DNA of 64,000 bases from Actinoallomurus bryophytorum (GTDB taxonomy: Bacteria; Actinomycetota; Actinomycetes; Streptosporangiales; Streptosporangiaceae), in the NCBI RefSeq assembly GCF_006716425.1, contig NZ_VFOZ01000001.1, positions 124,001 to 188,000 of the forward strand, read 5' to 3'. The translations under genes and the position numbers were made by a program. This document shows, piece by piece, positions 1-9,174 of the stretch; the stretch's first letter is position 1, and each line of letters opens with the position of its first letter. Under the pieces are notes generated by a model. It was not told the DNA's origin. It ran no database searches and saw only the letters and a list, made by a program, of their open reading frames with translations.

Positions 1-1057
1 CGAGGCAGTAGTGGACGCCGTGCCCGAACGCGAGGTGGGCGTTGTCGGTCCGGGTGACGTCCAGCCGGTCCGGATCGGCGAACCTGTCCGGGTCGCGGTC
101 CGCGACGGCCGTCGCGATCATGACGGTCGCACCCCGCGGGATGGTCACGCCGCCGATCTCCACGTCCTCGGTGGGGAACCTGACCACACCGGGGTTGACC
201 GGCCCGTCGTACCGCAGGAACTCCTCCACCGCGCCGGGCAGGAGCCCCGGGTCGTCACGCAGGAGCTTGAGCTGCCCCGGATGGGCGAGGAGCGCCGCGA
301 CACCGCCGGCGATGAGGTTGACCGTCGTGATGTAGCCGGCGACCAGCAGCAGGAAGGCCATCGCGACGAGCTCGTCCTCGTCGAGGCTGCCCTCCTCGTC
401 ACGCGCGGAGACGAGCGCGCCGAGCAGGTCGTCGGCCGGCCGCGCGCGCTTGGCCGCGATCAGCCCCTCGAGATAGCGCCACATCTCGTGCCAGGCATGG
501 TCCATCGCCTGCTTGTCGAAGTGGTCCGGATGCTGCGCGAGCATGACGTCGGTCCATTGCTGGAACCCCGAACGGTCCGCACCCGGCACCCCGAGGAGTT
601 CGCTGATGACGGTGACCGGCAGCGGCAACGCGAGGTCGGCGACCAGGTCGGCGGCGCCCGTGGGGATCACGGCGTCGAGCAGTCCGTCGGTGATCTCCTG
701 TACGCGCGGGCGCAGCGCCGCGACGCGGCGCGCGGTGAACGCCTTGGAGACGAGGCGGCGCAGCCGGGTGTGGTCGGGCGGCCCGACGCGGATCATGCTG
801 CGCAGGAACGATTCACGCTCGGTCGTCGGCAGCTGGTCCAGCAACCGGGTGTCGGCGGCGTCGCGCAGGTCGCTGCTGAGCCTTGGGTCCGACAGCGCGG
901 CGAGCCCGTCCTCGTACCGGGTGACCAGCCACGCCTCCACGCCACGGGAGGCGACCACCCGGCGTACGGGACCCTGGCCGCGCAGCGTCCGGTAGAAGGG
1001 AAAGGGATCCGCGACGAACGCCGGGTCGTCGTACGGGAAGACCGTCGGCTCACCCAC
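1..1057 (-). CDS. Cytochrome P450, 3' end outside window
   Basis: This is a bacterial soluble P450 monooxygenase; its substrate cannot be told from sequence. The minus-strand frame starts at a GTG at 1057 (VGEPTVFPYDDPAF) six bases after AGGAGG and runs off the window at base 1, giving 352 residues of an expected 400 or so. The heme-ligand loop FGHGVHYCL ends at the edge, with the Cys at residue 351. The ExxR pair is E279/R282 in EEFLRYD. The I-helix reads AGYITT at residues 240-245, where the family normally has an acidic residue before the first Thr (AGxE/DTT). No ferredoxin or ferredoxin reductase gene is adjacent. It lies in the same direction as metK, about 200 bases downstream and beyond metK's terminator. 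Confidence 0.9.
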   Translation of the reverse strand, partial: MGEPTVFPYDDPAFVADPFPFYRTLRGQGPVRRVVASRGVEAWLVTRYEDGLAALSDPRLSSDLRDAADTRLLDQLPTTERESFLRSMIRVGPPDHTRLRRLVSKAFTARRVAALRPRVQEITDGLLDAVIPTGAADLVADLALPLPVTVISELLGVPGADRSGFQQWTDVMLAQHPDHFDKQAMDHAWHEMWRYLEGLIAAKRARPADDLLGALVSARDEEGSLDEDELVAMAFLLLVAGYITTVNLIAGGVAALLAHPGQLKLLRDDPGLLPGAVEEFLRYDGPVNPGVVRFPTEDVEIGGVTIPRGATVMIATAVADRDPDRFADPDRLDVTRTDNAHLAFGHGVHYCL

Positions 1058-1215
1058 CGGGCACCTCCTGCGCACGTGGCGGGTGCCGCCGTGCGAGGCC
1101 CCCGCGCCGCTGACGGCGCCCGAGATCAGGTCGCCCCGGACGCACCGTGCCGGGCGATGACCCGGCATTACTCTCTGTGCCCGCCCGCACACGGCTCCAA
1201 GCTCCGGGGAACGCG

Positions 1216-1253
1216 GAAGGGCGGCCCCGGCCGACCGGCCGGGACCGCCCTTC
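1216..1253 (-). terminator. Terminator hairpin after metK
   Basis: A 17-base stem with one mismatch (GAAGGGCGG... pairing with ...CCGCCCTTC) encloses a 4-base loop. It begins 7 bases after the metK stop codon on the minus strand. There is no T-run, as is usual for actinomycete hairpin terminators. Confidence 0.8.
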
Positions 1254-1259
1254 GTGGAC

Positions 1260-2453
1260 TCAGAGGCCGGCGGCCTCGCGCAGCGAGTCGGCGCGGTGGG
1301 TGGTCTCCCACGAGAAGTCCGGCTCCTCGCGGCCGAAGTGGCCGTACGCGGCGGTCTGGGAGTAGATCGGGCGGAGCAGGTCGAGGTCGCGGATGATCGC
1401 GGCCGGCCGCAGGTCGAAGATCGACAGCACGGCCTCCTGGATCTTGGTCGTCGGGACCTTCTCGGTGCCGAAGGTCTCGATGAACAGGCCGACCGGGTGC
1501 GCCTTGCCGATCGCGTACGCGACCTGGGCCTCGCAGCGGTCGGCGAGCCCGGCGGCGACGACGGTCTTGGCGACCCAGCGCATGGCGTACGCGGCCGAGC
1601 GGTCGACCTTGGACGGGTCCTTGCCGGAGAACGCGCCGCCGCCGTGGCGGGCCATGCCGCCGTAGGTGTCGATGATGATCTTGCGGCCGGTGAGGCCCGC
1701 GTCGCCCATCGGGCCGCCGATCTCGAAGCGGCCGGTCGGGTTGACGAGCAGGCGGTAGCCGTCGGTGTCGATGTCGAGGTCGGCGATGACCGGGTCGACG
1801 ACGTGCTCCTTGATGTCCGGCGTCAGCAGGTCGCTCAGGCTGATGTCGGGAGCATGCTGGGAGGACACGACGACGGTGTCGAGGCGGACCGCACGGTCGC
1901 CGTCGTACTCGATGGTGACCTGGGTCTTGCCGTCGGGCCGCAGGTAGGGGACCACGCCGTTGTTGCGGACCGCGGACAGCCGCGCCGCCAGCCGGTGCGC
2001 CAACGTGATCGGCAGCGGCATCAGCTCCGGGGTCTCCCGGCAGGCGTAGCCGAACATCAGGCCCTGGTCGCCGGCGCCCTGGCGGTCGAGGTCGTCGACG
2101 CCCTCGCCCTCGCGGGTCTCGTACGCGTCGTCGACGCCCTGGGCGATGTCGGGCGACTGGGCGCCGATCGACACCGACACGCCGCACGAACGCCCGTCAA
2201 AGCCCTTGCTGGAGGAGTCGTAGCCGATGTCGAGGATCTTCTCCCGGATGACGCCGGGGATGTCCACGTACGTCTCGGTGGTGACCTCGCCGGCCACGTG
2301 CACCTGGCCAGTGGTGATCATGGTCTCGACGGCGACGCGGCTCTTGGCGTCGTCCTTCAGCATCGCGTCGAGGATCGCGTCGCTGATCTGGTCCGCGATC
2401 TTGTCCGGGTGACCCTCGGTCACGGATTCTGAAGTGAACAGGCGACGGGACAC
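1260..2453 (-). CDS. metK: S-adenosylmethionine synthase
   Basis: This enzyme makes S-adenosylmethionine from methionine and ATP in the cytoplasm. The 397-residue product has the family's full length. The N-terminal [20 protein letters not shown] carries the catalytic His and Asp region, and the P-loop-like [19 protein letters not shown] block is present in the C-terminal third. The GTG start at 2453 sits 9 bases after AAGGAG. It is the last gene of the mihF-gmk-rpoZ-coaBC-metK run and is followed by a strong hairpin. No SAM riboswitch is evident in the 115 bases between coaBC and metK. Confidence 0.98.
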   Translation of the reverse strand: MSRRLFTSESVTEGHPDKIADQISDAILDAMLKDDAKSRVAVETMITTGQVHVAGEVTTETYVDIPGVIREKILDIGYDSSSKGFDGRSCGVSVSIGAQSPDIAQGVDDAYETREGEGVDDLDRQGAGDQGLMFGYACRETPELMPLPITLAHRLAARLSAVRNNGVVPYLRPDGKTQVTIEYDGDRAVRLDTVVVSSQHAPDISLSDLLTPDIKEHVVDPVIADLDIDTDGYRLLVNPTGRFEIGGPMGDAGLTGRKIIIDTYGGMARHGGGAFSGKDPSKVDRSAAYAMRWVAKTVVAAGLADRCEAQVAYAIGKAHPVGLFIETFGTEKVPTTKIQEAVLSIFDLRPAAIIRDLDLLRPIYSQTAAYGHFGREEPDFSWETTHRADSLREAAGL

Positions 2454-2568
2454 GTGCGTGTACTCCTTGCAGCGGCTGCTGACTGACGTAGCAGAAATGG
2501 ACTTGCGTATGTCGGGGGCGAAGTCTAGCGAGAACGGGTCACGTCACGTCGAGGCGCATTGGCTCGAA

Positions 2569-3801
2569 TCAGACGAGACGGGCTGCGACCAGGTCCCAGA
2601 CTACGTCGGCCAAGGCGTCTTTGGACCCGCGCGGCACGTCGACGGCGGCCCCGTCTGCGGACAGGATGACGGCCGCGTTGTCCGGTGCGCCGAAGGTGAG
2701 ACGCTCCCCCACCTCGTTGACCACGAGCAGGTCGCAGCCCTTGCGCGCGAGCTTCTGCCGGCCGTTCTCGAGCACGTCGTTGGTCTCGGCGGCGAACCCG
2801 ACGACCACCTGGTGCCGTGCTCCCACGGCACGCGAGGCGCGTACGACCTCGGCGAGGATGTCGGGGTTCTCCACGAGGCGGATCGGGGCCGGCTCGGCAC
2901 CGGCCGTCTTCTTGATTTTCATGTCCTCGTAGCCGGACGGACGGAAGTCGGCCACCGCCGCGGCCATGACGACGGCGTCCGCGTCGGCCGCCGCCTTGAG
3001 CACCGCCTCGCGCATCTCGCGCGCCGATCCGACGGGGACGACGTCGGCGCCGGCCGGGTCGGGCAGCGCGACGTTCGCCGCGACGAGCGTGACGCGCGCG
3101 CCGCGGGCCAGCGCGGTACGCGCCAGGGCGTACCCCTGCAGCCCGGAGGAGCGGTTGCCGATGAACCGGACCGGGTCGATCGGCTCGCGGGTGCCGCCCG
3201 CCGAGACGACGACGTGGCGGCCGGTGAGGTCGCGCGCCGTGTTGGGGGCGCCGCGCGCGAGTGCGCGCCGGGCGGCGTCGAAGAGGGCCTCGGGGTCGGG
3301 CAGCCGGCCCTTGCCGGAGTCCGCGCCGGTGAGCCGCCCGACCGCGGGCTCGATGACGACGCAGCCGCGCTCCCGCAGCGTCGCGACGTTGGCCTGGGTG
3401 GCGGGGTGCTCCCACATCTCGGTGTGCATCGCGGGCGCGAACACGACCGGGCAGCGTGCGGTGAGAAGCGTGTTGGTCAGAAGGTCGTCGGCGATGCCGT
3501 GTGCGGCCTTGGCCAGCAGGTCGGCGGTCGCCGGGGCCACGAAGACCAGGTCGGCGCCCTGCCCGAGGCGTACGTGCGGCACCTGCGCGACGTCGGACCA
3601 GACCTCGGTGGTGACGGGCTCGCCGGACAGCGCCGCCCACGTCGGCTCACCGACGAAGCGCAGCGCGTCACGAGTGGGGATCACGCGGACCCGGTGACCC
3701 GACTCCGTCAGACGCCGCAGGAGCTCACAGACCTTGTACGCGGCGATGCCACCGCCGACGCCCAAGAGGACACGCGGCCCCTCATCGGTCGTGGTCGTCA
3801 T
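2569..3801 (-). CDS. coaBC: Bifunctional phosphopantothenoylcysteine decarboxylase / phosphopantothenate-cysteine ligase
   Basis: This protein carries out two successive steps of coenzyme A synthesis: it ligates cysteine to 4'-phosphopantothenate, then decarboxylates the product. The 410 residues comprise an N-terminal flavin-dependent CoaC domain (VLLGVGGGIAAYK near the start, PAMHTEMW substrate-recognition motif) and a C-terminal CoaB domain (VVSAGGTREPIDPVRFIGN, then the Lys-rich MKIKKTAG loop). The loop LTGADSGKGRL replaces the ACGD-type loop of E. coli, a common actinobacterial form. It is 77 bases downstream of rpoZ. No clear Shine-Dalgarno sequence precedes the ATG at 3801. Confidence 0.97.
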   Translation of the reverse strand: MTTTTDEGPRVLLGVGGGIAAYKVCELLRRLTESGHRVRVIPTRDALRFVGEPTWAALSGEPVTTEVWSDVAQVPHVRLGQGADLVFVAPATADLLAKAAHGIADDLLTNTLLTARCPVVFAPAMHTEMWEHPATQANVATLRERGCVVIEPAVGRLTGADSGKGRLPDPEALFDAARRALARGAPNTARDLTGRHVVVSAGGTREPIDPVRFIGNRSSGLQGYALARTALARGARVTLVAANVALPDPAGADVVPVGSAREMREAVLKAAADADAVVMAAAVADFRPSGYEDMKIKKTAGAEPAPIRLVENPDILAEVVRASRAVGARHQVVVGFAAETNDVLENGRQKLARKGCDLLVVNEVGERLTFGAPDNAAVILSADGAAVDVPRGSKDALADVVWDLVAARLV

Positions 3802-3878
3802 CGGCCACGAACGGCACGGACACGTACGGCACGAGCGCGGACGGCTCGGCGCGGCCCGTGCGGGTCACCGGGGAACAC

Positions 3879-4145
3879 TTAAACGCCTTCGATGGCCTCG
3901 GAGTTGAGCAGGCCCTCGCGGACCTCGCGCAGCGCGATGGACAGCGGCTTTTCCTGGACCTGGGTCTCCACGAGCGGGCCGACGTACTCGAGCAGGCCCT
4001 CGCCGAGCTGCGCGTAGTAGGCGTTGATCTGGCGGGCGCGCTTGGCCCCCATGATCACAAGGCTGTATTTGCTGTCAACGATCTTGAGCAGATCGTCGAT
4101 GGGCGGATTGGTGATGCCATCGGCACCGCCGGGGGCGTTTGCCAC
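3879..4145 (-). CDS. rpoZ: RNA polymerase omega subunit
   Basis: This small subunit helps assemble and stabilise the beta' subunit of RNA polymerase. The 88-residue product has the omega core [19 protein letters not shown] followed by GAKRARQIN, then a Glu-rich C-terminal half ([11 protein letters not shown]). It lies 11 bases after the gmk stop, in the conserved actinobacterial order gmk-rpoZ-coaBC-metK. Confidence 0.97.
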   Translation of the reverse strand: MANAPGGADGITNPPIDDLLKIVDSKYSLVIMGAKRARQINAYYAQLGEGLLEYVGPLVETQVQEKPLSIALREVREGLLNSEAIEGV

Positions 4146-4156
4146 TCCCGCGCCTC

Positions 4157-4813
4157 TCAGTCGGAATCAGATGGGTGAACAGCCAGCAAGGATATCAGCT
4201 CGTAGCAGACGTCCTTGACTGAAGTGTTCACCAGGGTGAGATCGAACTCCTTCTCGGCCGCGAGCTCGGCCCGCGCGGTGGCGAGACGGCGTTCGATCAC
4301 GTCCGGCGGCTCGGTGCCCCGGCCGACGAGACGGCGCACGAGCTCCTCCCAGGACGGGGGCGCCAGGAAGACGAGCCGTGCGTCCCGCATGGACGCACGC
4401 ACCTGGCGAGCGCCCTGCAGGTCGATCTCCAGCAAAGCCGGCACGCCGGCGGCGAGGTGCTCGAGCACCGCTCGCCGCGGCGTACCGTAACGATTTCCCG
4501 CGAACTCGGCCCACTCGAGCAGTTCGTCCTCCGCAATGAGCCAATCGAACTCGGCGTCATCGGCGAAGAAGTAATGCACACCGTGGACTTCACCAGGACG
4601 CGGCGCACGGGTGGTCACCGAGACCGACAGCCACACTTGGGGGTGGGCTCGCCGGATCTCGGCGACAACCGTGCTCTTGCCGACGCCGGACGGTCCGGAA
4701 AGGACCGTCAGGCGCCTGGACGGGATGGAGCCGCCCGCCACTGATGCGGCGGAATCGGCCGCGGCGGCAGAGCCGCCGCGCCCGTCCGGCGCAAGTCGAT
4801 CAGCGATTTCCAC
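4157..4813 (-). CDS. gmk: Guanylate kinase
   Basis: This enzyme phosphorylates GMP (or dGMP) to GDP with ATP. The P-loop [13 protein letters not shown], the GMP-binding [17 protein letters not shown] and the downstream [15 protein letters not shown] are all intact. The start is uncertain. The open frame extends back to a TTG at 4858 inside mihF; I chose the GTG at 4813, which overlaps the mihF stop by 14 bases and gives 218 residues. A GTG at 4741 would give 194 residues, closer to the usual length. Any start leaves an Ala/Ser-rich N-terminal tail of variable length before the P-loop. Confidence 0.93.
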   Translation of the reverse strand: MEIADRLAPDGRGGSAAAADSAASVAGGSIPSRRLTVLSGPSGVGKSTVVAEIRRAHPQVWLSVSVTTRAPRPGEVHGVHYFFADDAEFDWLIAEDELLEWAEFAGNRYGTPRRAVLEHLAAGVPALLEIDLQGARQVRASMRDARLVFLAPPSWEELVRRLVGRGTEPPDVIERRLATARAELAAEKEFDLTLVNTSVKDVCYELISLLAVHPSDSD

Positions 4814-5126
4814 CGCCGCCGAACTCACGCTCCAGAGCGGCGCGCTGGTTGGCGCCAAGACCCCGCACGCGGCGGGACTCGGCGATACCGAGCCGCTCCA
4901 TGATCTGCTTAGCGCGAACCTTTCCGACGCCAGGCAGTGATTCCAGTAGTGCCGACACCTTCATCTTTCCGATTACGTCGTCGGCCTGACCATCTTTCAG
5001 AACCTCGGCAAGAGAGGTTCCACCGTGCTTCAGGCGGTCTTTGACCACGGCACGCTCTTTGCGGGCCTTGGCAGCCTTCTCCAGGGCTGCGGCGCGCTGT
5101 TCAGGGGTTAGGGGCGGAAGCGCCAC
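4800..5126 (-). CDS. mihF: Actinobacterial integration host factor (nucleoid protein)
   Basis: This small DNA-binding protein is unrelated to E. coli IHF and acts in nucleoid organisation and site-specific recombination in actinobacteria. The 108 residues show a basic N-terminal helix ([18 protein letters not shown]) and a helix-two-turn-helix DNA-binding part ([20 protein letters not shown] followed by RRVRGLG). The GTG start at 5126 follows GAGG by about 9 bases. It begins the mihF-gmk-rpoZ run, and upstream lies a long repeat-filled gap rather than pyrF directly. Confidence 0.95.
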   Translation of the reverse strand: MALPPLTPEQRAAALEKAAKARKERAVVKDRLKHGGTSLAEVLKDGQADDVIGKMKVSALLESLPGVGKVRAKQIMERLGIAESRRVRGLGANQRAALEREFGGGGNR

Positions 5127-5543
5127 GCCGGGTCACCTCGTGTTTCCACTCGATTGAGTCGGACGGCTCGGGAACCTAGCGAGTTCAGGGCCCATAAAGC
5201 AACGTGAAAGCCCGTTTAGCCCGTCATTAAATTGCAGATGTCACTCTATGAGCTGTCCTGAACACGCAGAGTACCCAATCAGGGGGGTTGCTTCACCCCG
5301 AACCGTACGACGGCCTGGCGTTTCTTGCGAGGGGCAAACGGCTCAGTCAAGACGAAACGGCGGCGAAGGGCGATCTGAGAGACACGTTTCGCCGCCGGAA
5401 GGCTCTTCTCGCCCGGGTAACGGCGCCGCGACACGCCGATCTAGCCCGAGCGAGCCACTTCCGGGCCTCCGGGAGGCTCTCCAGCCGCTCTCCGCGAGCG
5501 GATGTGTCGGCAGTTCGCACCCCGCCTGCTCGGCCCGCCCCGG
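5127..5543. other. Gene-free upstream region of mihF
   Basis: Roughly 420 bases hold no supportable gene. The AT-richer stretch at about 5175-5260 (ATTAAATTGCAG and surroundings) is the likeliest promoter region for mihF, but I could not assign -35/-10 elements with confidence. Confidence 0.5.
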
Positions 5544-5712
5544 TACGGCGGCGGGGTACGGCGGCGGGGTACGGCGGCGGGGTACGGCGGCGGGGTACGG
5601 CGGCGGGGTACGGCGGCGGGGTACGGCGGCGGGGTACGGCGGCGGGGTACGGCGGCGGGGTACGGCGGCGGGGTACGGCGGCGGGGTACGGCGGCGGGGT
5701 ACGGCGGCGGGG
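5544..5712. repeat. 13 perfect copies of a 13-bp tandem repeat
   Basis: The unit TACGGCGGCGGGG is repeated 13 times without a mismatch, and a partial copy starts at 5713. The unit length is not a multiple of three, so all frames stay open through it and give periodic 13-residue peptides; these are not genes. It abuts the 8-bp array that follows. Confidence 0.97.
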
Positions 5713-5715
5713 TAC

Positions 5716-6059
5716 GGCACTCCGGCACTCCGGCACTCCGGCACTCCGGCACTCCGGCACTCCGGCACTCCGGCACTCCGGCACTCCGGCACTCCGGCAC
5801 TCCGGCACTCCGGCACTCCGGCACTCCGGCACTCCGGCACTCCGGCACTCCGGCACTCCGGCACTCCGGCACTCCGGCACTCCGGCACTCCGGCACTCCG
5901 GCACTCCGGCACTCCGGCACTCCGGCACTCCGGCACTCCGGCACTCCGGCACTCCGGCACTCCGGCACTCCGGCACTCCGGCACTCCGGCACTCCGGCAC
6001 TCCGGCACTCCGGCACTCCGGCACTCCGGCACTCCGGCACTCCGGCACTCCGGCACTCC
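5716..6059. repeat. 43 perfect copies of an 8-bp tandem repeat
   Basis: The unit GGCACTCC is repeated 43 times with no visible mismatch over 344 bases, directly after the 13-bp array. Perfect identity over so many copies implies recent expansion or ongoing slippage. Copy number in the live genome may differ from this assembly. Confidence 0.97.
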
Positions 6060-6064
6060 GGCAC

Positions 6065-7356
6065 CGAAATGATGCTGCGGCGGACGGGGCCCTGACACGA
6101 GAACAGGCACATCCATCACGAATCGGCCCAATGGCGCCGCCGGCCGCCAAGGCGCACGAGCGCGAGTCGGAGCGAACGGCGGGCAATCGCCACGACTCTC
6201 CGAGCCCCACAGGCGGCGTTCGCGAACGCCGCATTCCGCGTGAAGCTCATAACTCCCCGGATTCCCACCCACGCGACCGCAGAGCGCGCCTGAAGGCCCC
6301 GGACGGTAGGACGTGGCTTCCGGGTCGTTAAGACCGTTCTGGAGGGACAGGCGCGCTCTGAGCCCGCAAAACGAGCGACCGTGGTTCCTTCCGCCCCGCC
6401 CTGACGCCGCCGAGGCAGCGCCACAACGGACAGATCACCACTCGAAGGCTCTAACCACCCAAACGCGACCGCCCGCGGCAACACCGCGCGTCCTCCATGG
6501 GTTCCGGCCGCGCGCCCTACGTGGGTTCCGAGTGGCCCGCCACGAGCCGAGCCCACCGACGACGGCACCCCAGGCGACCCACGCAGGGCTCCCGCCCTGT
6601 GCCCGGTGCGAGCCCGCCCACAGGACGGCACGGCGGGCGGCTCCGCGGACTCCAGATGACTCGCTACGGGCCTGGGCCCGCTGACGGTGACGGCACCCCA
6701 AGCAACCTCCACGCCGCCCCAGTGCGCCCACCACGGACCGAACCCCTCACGACGGCACGTGAGGGCCTCACGACGCACCCCGCACGAACCGAACCGCTCA
6801 CGACGGCACCACAGAGGGCCCGCGCGGACTCCAGACGGCTCGCATGGGCCGGGCCCACTCACGACGACGGCACCACAAGCGACCCACGCCGCCCCAGTGC
6901 GCTCACCACGGACCGAACCCCCCACGACGGCACCTGAGGGCCTCACGACGCACCACGAGCGGCCTACACGGCCTCCAGGTGGCCCAGACCGGATCACTCA
7001 CGACGCATCACGAGCGGCCCTCGCGGCTTCGGGGCTCGTCGTGCGCTGGTGAGGCTCGCCCGTCATTTCCTCGGCTGCGGCCGTGCCGACTGAGGTACAC
7101 GGGCCCGGCGCCTGCGAGCCGGTCAGCGGACCTGCTCAAGACGCGGCGGCCCAAGCACTTCAGCCCGCGGCACAGGCCCGGCCCGTACGGAGGCCGGGCA
7201 CGCCGTGACCATGTCACGACCCCCCTGACGATCCGCGCGCAGGTGCTCGTACCCCCAACGACCGGGCCCTGCTCCGGAACCTTGTACGGATCGCCGCCGG
7301 CATCCCGGCCGCCAAGGCGACGGCCCACGCAAAAAGCCCCGTACGGACGCGACCCG
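6065..7356. other. Gene-free, degenerate repeat region
   Basis: About 1.3 kb between the octamer array and pyrF contain no gene I can support. Open frames here have peptide composition typical of GC-rich shadow frames. Phrases such as CTCACGACGGCAC and ACCGAACC recur. Just past the pyrF stop the minus strand reads GGGGCTTTTTGCG, the only T-run nearby, which may mark the end of the pyr operon transcript. Confidence 0.6.
6641..6955. repeat. Diverged tandem duplication of about 180 bp
   Basis: The stretch starting near 6641 (CCGCGGACTCCAGA) reappears starting near 6820 (CGCGGACTCCAGA). Both copies continue through CACGCCGCCCCAGTGCGC and GAGGGCCTCACGACGCACC. I estimate the copies are nearly 90 percent alike. 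No coding content is apparent. Confidence 0.7.
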
Positions 7357-8055
7357 CTACGCGGCGCCGCCCGTGCGGCGCAGGGCAGCGGCGATGCCCG
7401 CCGCCGCCGCGCCCGGGTCCGGGGCGGCCGTGATGGGGCGGCCGATCACGAGGAGGTCGGCGCCAGCCGCCAGTGCCTGTTCCGGCGTCGCCACGCGTGC
7501 CTGGTCCTGGGTCGCCGCTCCGTGTGGGCGTACGCCCGGGGTGATCAAGATCACTTCTGGGCCCACCTCCGCCCGCACGGCCGCGGCCTCCATCGGGGAG
7601 CACACGAGTGCGCTCGCGCCCGCCTCCACCGCGAGGGCGGACAGGCGGCGCACCGCGTCGAGTGCGGGGCCCGCCAGGCCCAGGCTCGTCAGGTCCTCCT
7701 CCGCGAGCGACGTGAGAACCGTCACAGCGGCGATCCTGGTGTTCGGTGCCGCCTCGGCAGCCGCGCGGATCATGGCCGAGCCGCCGGCGGCGTGGACCGT
7801 GAGGTACGCGGGCTTGAGGCGGGAGACCGCGCGGGCCGCGCCGGCCACCGTCGCGGGGATGTCGTGCAGCTTCAGGTCCAGGAACACCTGGACCCCGCTG
7901 GCGCCGCGGACGCTCGCGACGACGTCCGGTCCGTACCGCAGGTAGAGCTCCAGCCCCACTTTGACCGTGCTGACGTGCGGAGTCACCAGGGTGGCCCAAC
8001 GAGCCGCCGTCTCGAGGTCCGGCGCGTCCAGGGCGACGGCGATGGGGGCTTTCAC
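7357..8055 (-). CDS. pyrF: Orotidine 5'-phosphate decarboxylase
   Basis: This enzyme catalyses the last step of UMP synthesis, decarboxylating OMP. The 232-residue TIM barrel has the catalytic FLDLKLHDIPATV motif and the phosphate-binding ITPGVRPHG near the C-terminus. The start is the GTG at 8055, whose GTGA overlaps the pyrD stop; the frame is open much further upstream but that part lies inside pyrD. It is the last gene of the pyr operon. Confidence 0.97.
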   Translation of the reverse strand: MKAPIAVALDAPDLETAARWATLVTPHVSTVKVGLELYLRYGPDVVASVRGASGVQVFLDLKLHDIPATVAGAARAVSRLKPAYLTVHAAGGSAMIRAAAEAAPNTRIAAVTVLTSLAEEDLTSLGLAGPALDAVRRLSALAVEAGASALVCSPMEAAAVRAEVGPEVILITPGVRPHGAATQDQARVATPEQALAAGADLLVIGRPITAAPDPGAAAAGIAAALRRTGGAA

Positions 8056-9050
8056 TGCAGAGTCTCCTGTTCCGTGGGCTCGGCCACGCCGACGTTGGGG
8101 TCGATGCGTCGCATCAGCGTGCCCGCGGGCTTGTGCGCCAACCCCACCGCGTCCGCGAGGTGGGAGATGCCGCGTTCGCGGAGCGCGGCGTCGAGCTCGC
8201 GCAGGATCCGTACGCACGCGGACGGGTCGTGGATGTTCGCCGTACCCACGGCGACGGCCGACGCGCCCGCCAGGACCAGCTCGAGCGCGTCCAGCCCGGT
8301 ACGTACGCCGCCGATCCCGATGATCGGCACCTCGGGCAGCGCCGCGTGCACCTGGTACACGCAGCGGACGGCCACCGGGCGGATCGCCGGGCCCGAGAGC
8401 CCGCCGGTGATCCCGGCCAGCCGGGGGCGGAACGTCGAGGTGTCCACGGCCATGCCGTGCAATGTGTTGATCATCGACAGGGCGTCGGCGCCCGCGTCCG
8501 CGCACGCCATGGCGACGCCGACCACGTCGGTGACGTCGGCCGACAGCTTGGCGAGTACGGGTACGCCGCGGCGCGTGTGGGCGCGCACGGCGCGTACGAC
8601 CTCCGCGGCGGCGGTCGGGTGGGCGGCGAACATCAGGCCGCGGTCCTCGACGTTCGGGCAGGCGGTGTTGATCTCGACCGCCGTCACTCCCGGCGCCGTC
8701 GCGAGACGGCCGGCGACCTCGGCGTACTCCTCGACGCTGTTCCCCGCGATGGAGACGATCGTGCGGGCCTGCTGCTCGTCGAGCCAGGGCAGGTCGCGGG
8801 CCAGGAAGGCGTCGATCCCCGGTCCCTGCAACCCGGTGGAGTTGAGCACGCCGCTCGGCGTCTCCGCGAGCCGGGGCGCGGGGCGTCCGGCGCGTGCCTC
8901 GGGGGTGATCGACGGGGTGACGAACGCGCCCAGCTTGGCGACGTCGAAGAAGCGCCCGAGCTCACGCCCGATGCCGGCGCAGCCGGCCGCCGTCATGATG
9001 GGGTTCGGCAGCGAGGCCGCGCCGATCCGGGTCCGCAGGTCGACGCTCAT
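8052..9050 (-). CDS. pyrD: Dihydroorotate dehydrogenase, class 1B catalytic subunit
   Basis: This flavoprotein oxidises dihydroorotate to orotate. In class 1B enzymes electrons pass to NAD through the PyrK subunit, whose gene lies just upstream here. The 332 residues include the FMN/substrate strand INTACPNV with the class 1 catalytic-loop Cys, LAKLSADVTD, and the glycine-rich IIGIGGVRTGLDALELVLAG phosphate-binding end. The ATG at 9050 follows AGGAGG with 4-base spacing. Its start overlaps the stop of a 23-codon micro-ORF, so translation is probably coupled to it. Confidence 0.96.
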   Translation of the reverse strand: MSVDLRTRIGAASLPNPIMTAAGCAGIGRELGRFFDVAKLGAFVTPSITPEARAGRPAPRLAETPSGVLNSTGLQGPGIDAFLARDLPWLDEQQARTIVSIAGNSVEEYAEVAGRLATAPGVTAVEINTACPNVEDRGLMFAAHPTAAAEVVRAVRAHTRRGVPVLAKLSADVTDVVGVAMACADAGADALSMINTLHGMAVDTSTFRPRLAGITGGLSGPAIRPVAVRCVYQVHAALPEVPIIGIGGVRTGLDALELVLAGASAVAVGTANIHDPSACVRILRELDAALRERGISHLADAVGLAHKPAGTLMRRIDPNVGVAEPTEQETLQ

Positions 9051-9118
9051 GAGTCCTCCTTCGTCGGAGGGGAGATCAGAGCGCTGTGTTCATTGATTCG
9101 CTCGCTCCGCTCACTCAT
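9047..9118 (-). CDS. Micro-ORF 3 of the pyrK-pyrD linker (23 aa)
   Basis: It encodes MSERSERI...PPTKEDS and ends in TGA that overlaps the pyrD ATG (ATGA). Its own ATG overlaps the stop of micro-ORF 2 in the same way. A purine-rich GGAGGAGGG precedes the start. Translation is not shown; the support is the repeated stop-start architecture. The N-terminus MSER matches the 14-aa ORF between pyrC and carA. Confidence 0.5.
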   Translation of the reverse strand: MSERSERINEHSALISPPTKEDS

Positions 9119-9174
9119 GAGCCCTCCTCCGTCGGAGGAGGGACCAGAGCGCCGTGTCGACTCAGGCCGCTCAT
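9115..9174 (-). CDS. Micro-ORF 2 of the pyrK-pyrD linker (19 aa)
   Basis: It encodes MSGLSRHGALVPPPTEEGS. The stop overlaps the start of micro-ORF 3 (ATGA), and its start overlaps the stop of micro-ORF 1. Each start is preceded by AGGAGGACTC-type Shine-Dalgarno sequence that is itself the 3' coding end of the previous micro-ORF (TEED/TEEG). Confidence 0.5.
   Translation of the reverse strand: MSGLSRHGALVPPPTEEGS

Noticed and set aside
11-1396. Long + strand frame opposite the P450 and metK
   Set aside because: It is the GC-rich shadow of two well-identified minus-strand genes.
2454-2568. SAM riboswitch upstream of metK
   Set aside because: The 115-base gap shows none of the conserved SAM-I or SAM-II core sequences.
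5544-6059. CRISPR array
   Set aside because: The repeats are directly contiguous with no unique spacers, and no cas gene is near.
5248-6331. Several 200-350 codon open frames across the tandem arrays, on both strands
   Set aside because: They exist only because repeat units of 13 and 8 bp lack stop codons in all frames. They give periodic peptides, have no ribosome-binding sites and conflict with each other.
6116-6997. A 293-codon minus-strand frame in the degenerate repeat region
   Set aside because: Composition (Gly/Arg/Val-rich, repeated GAVVVSGP phrases) follows the DNA repeat; no family resemblance and no start signal.
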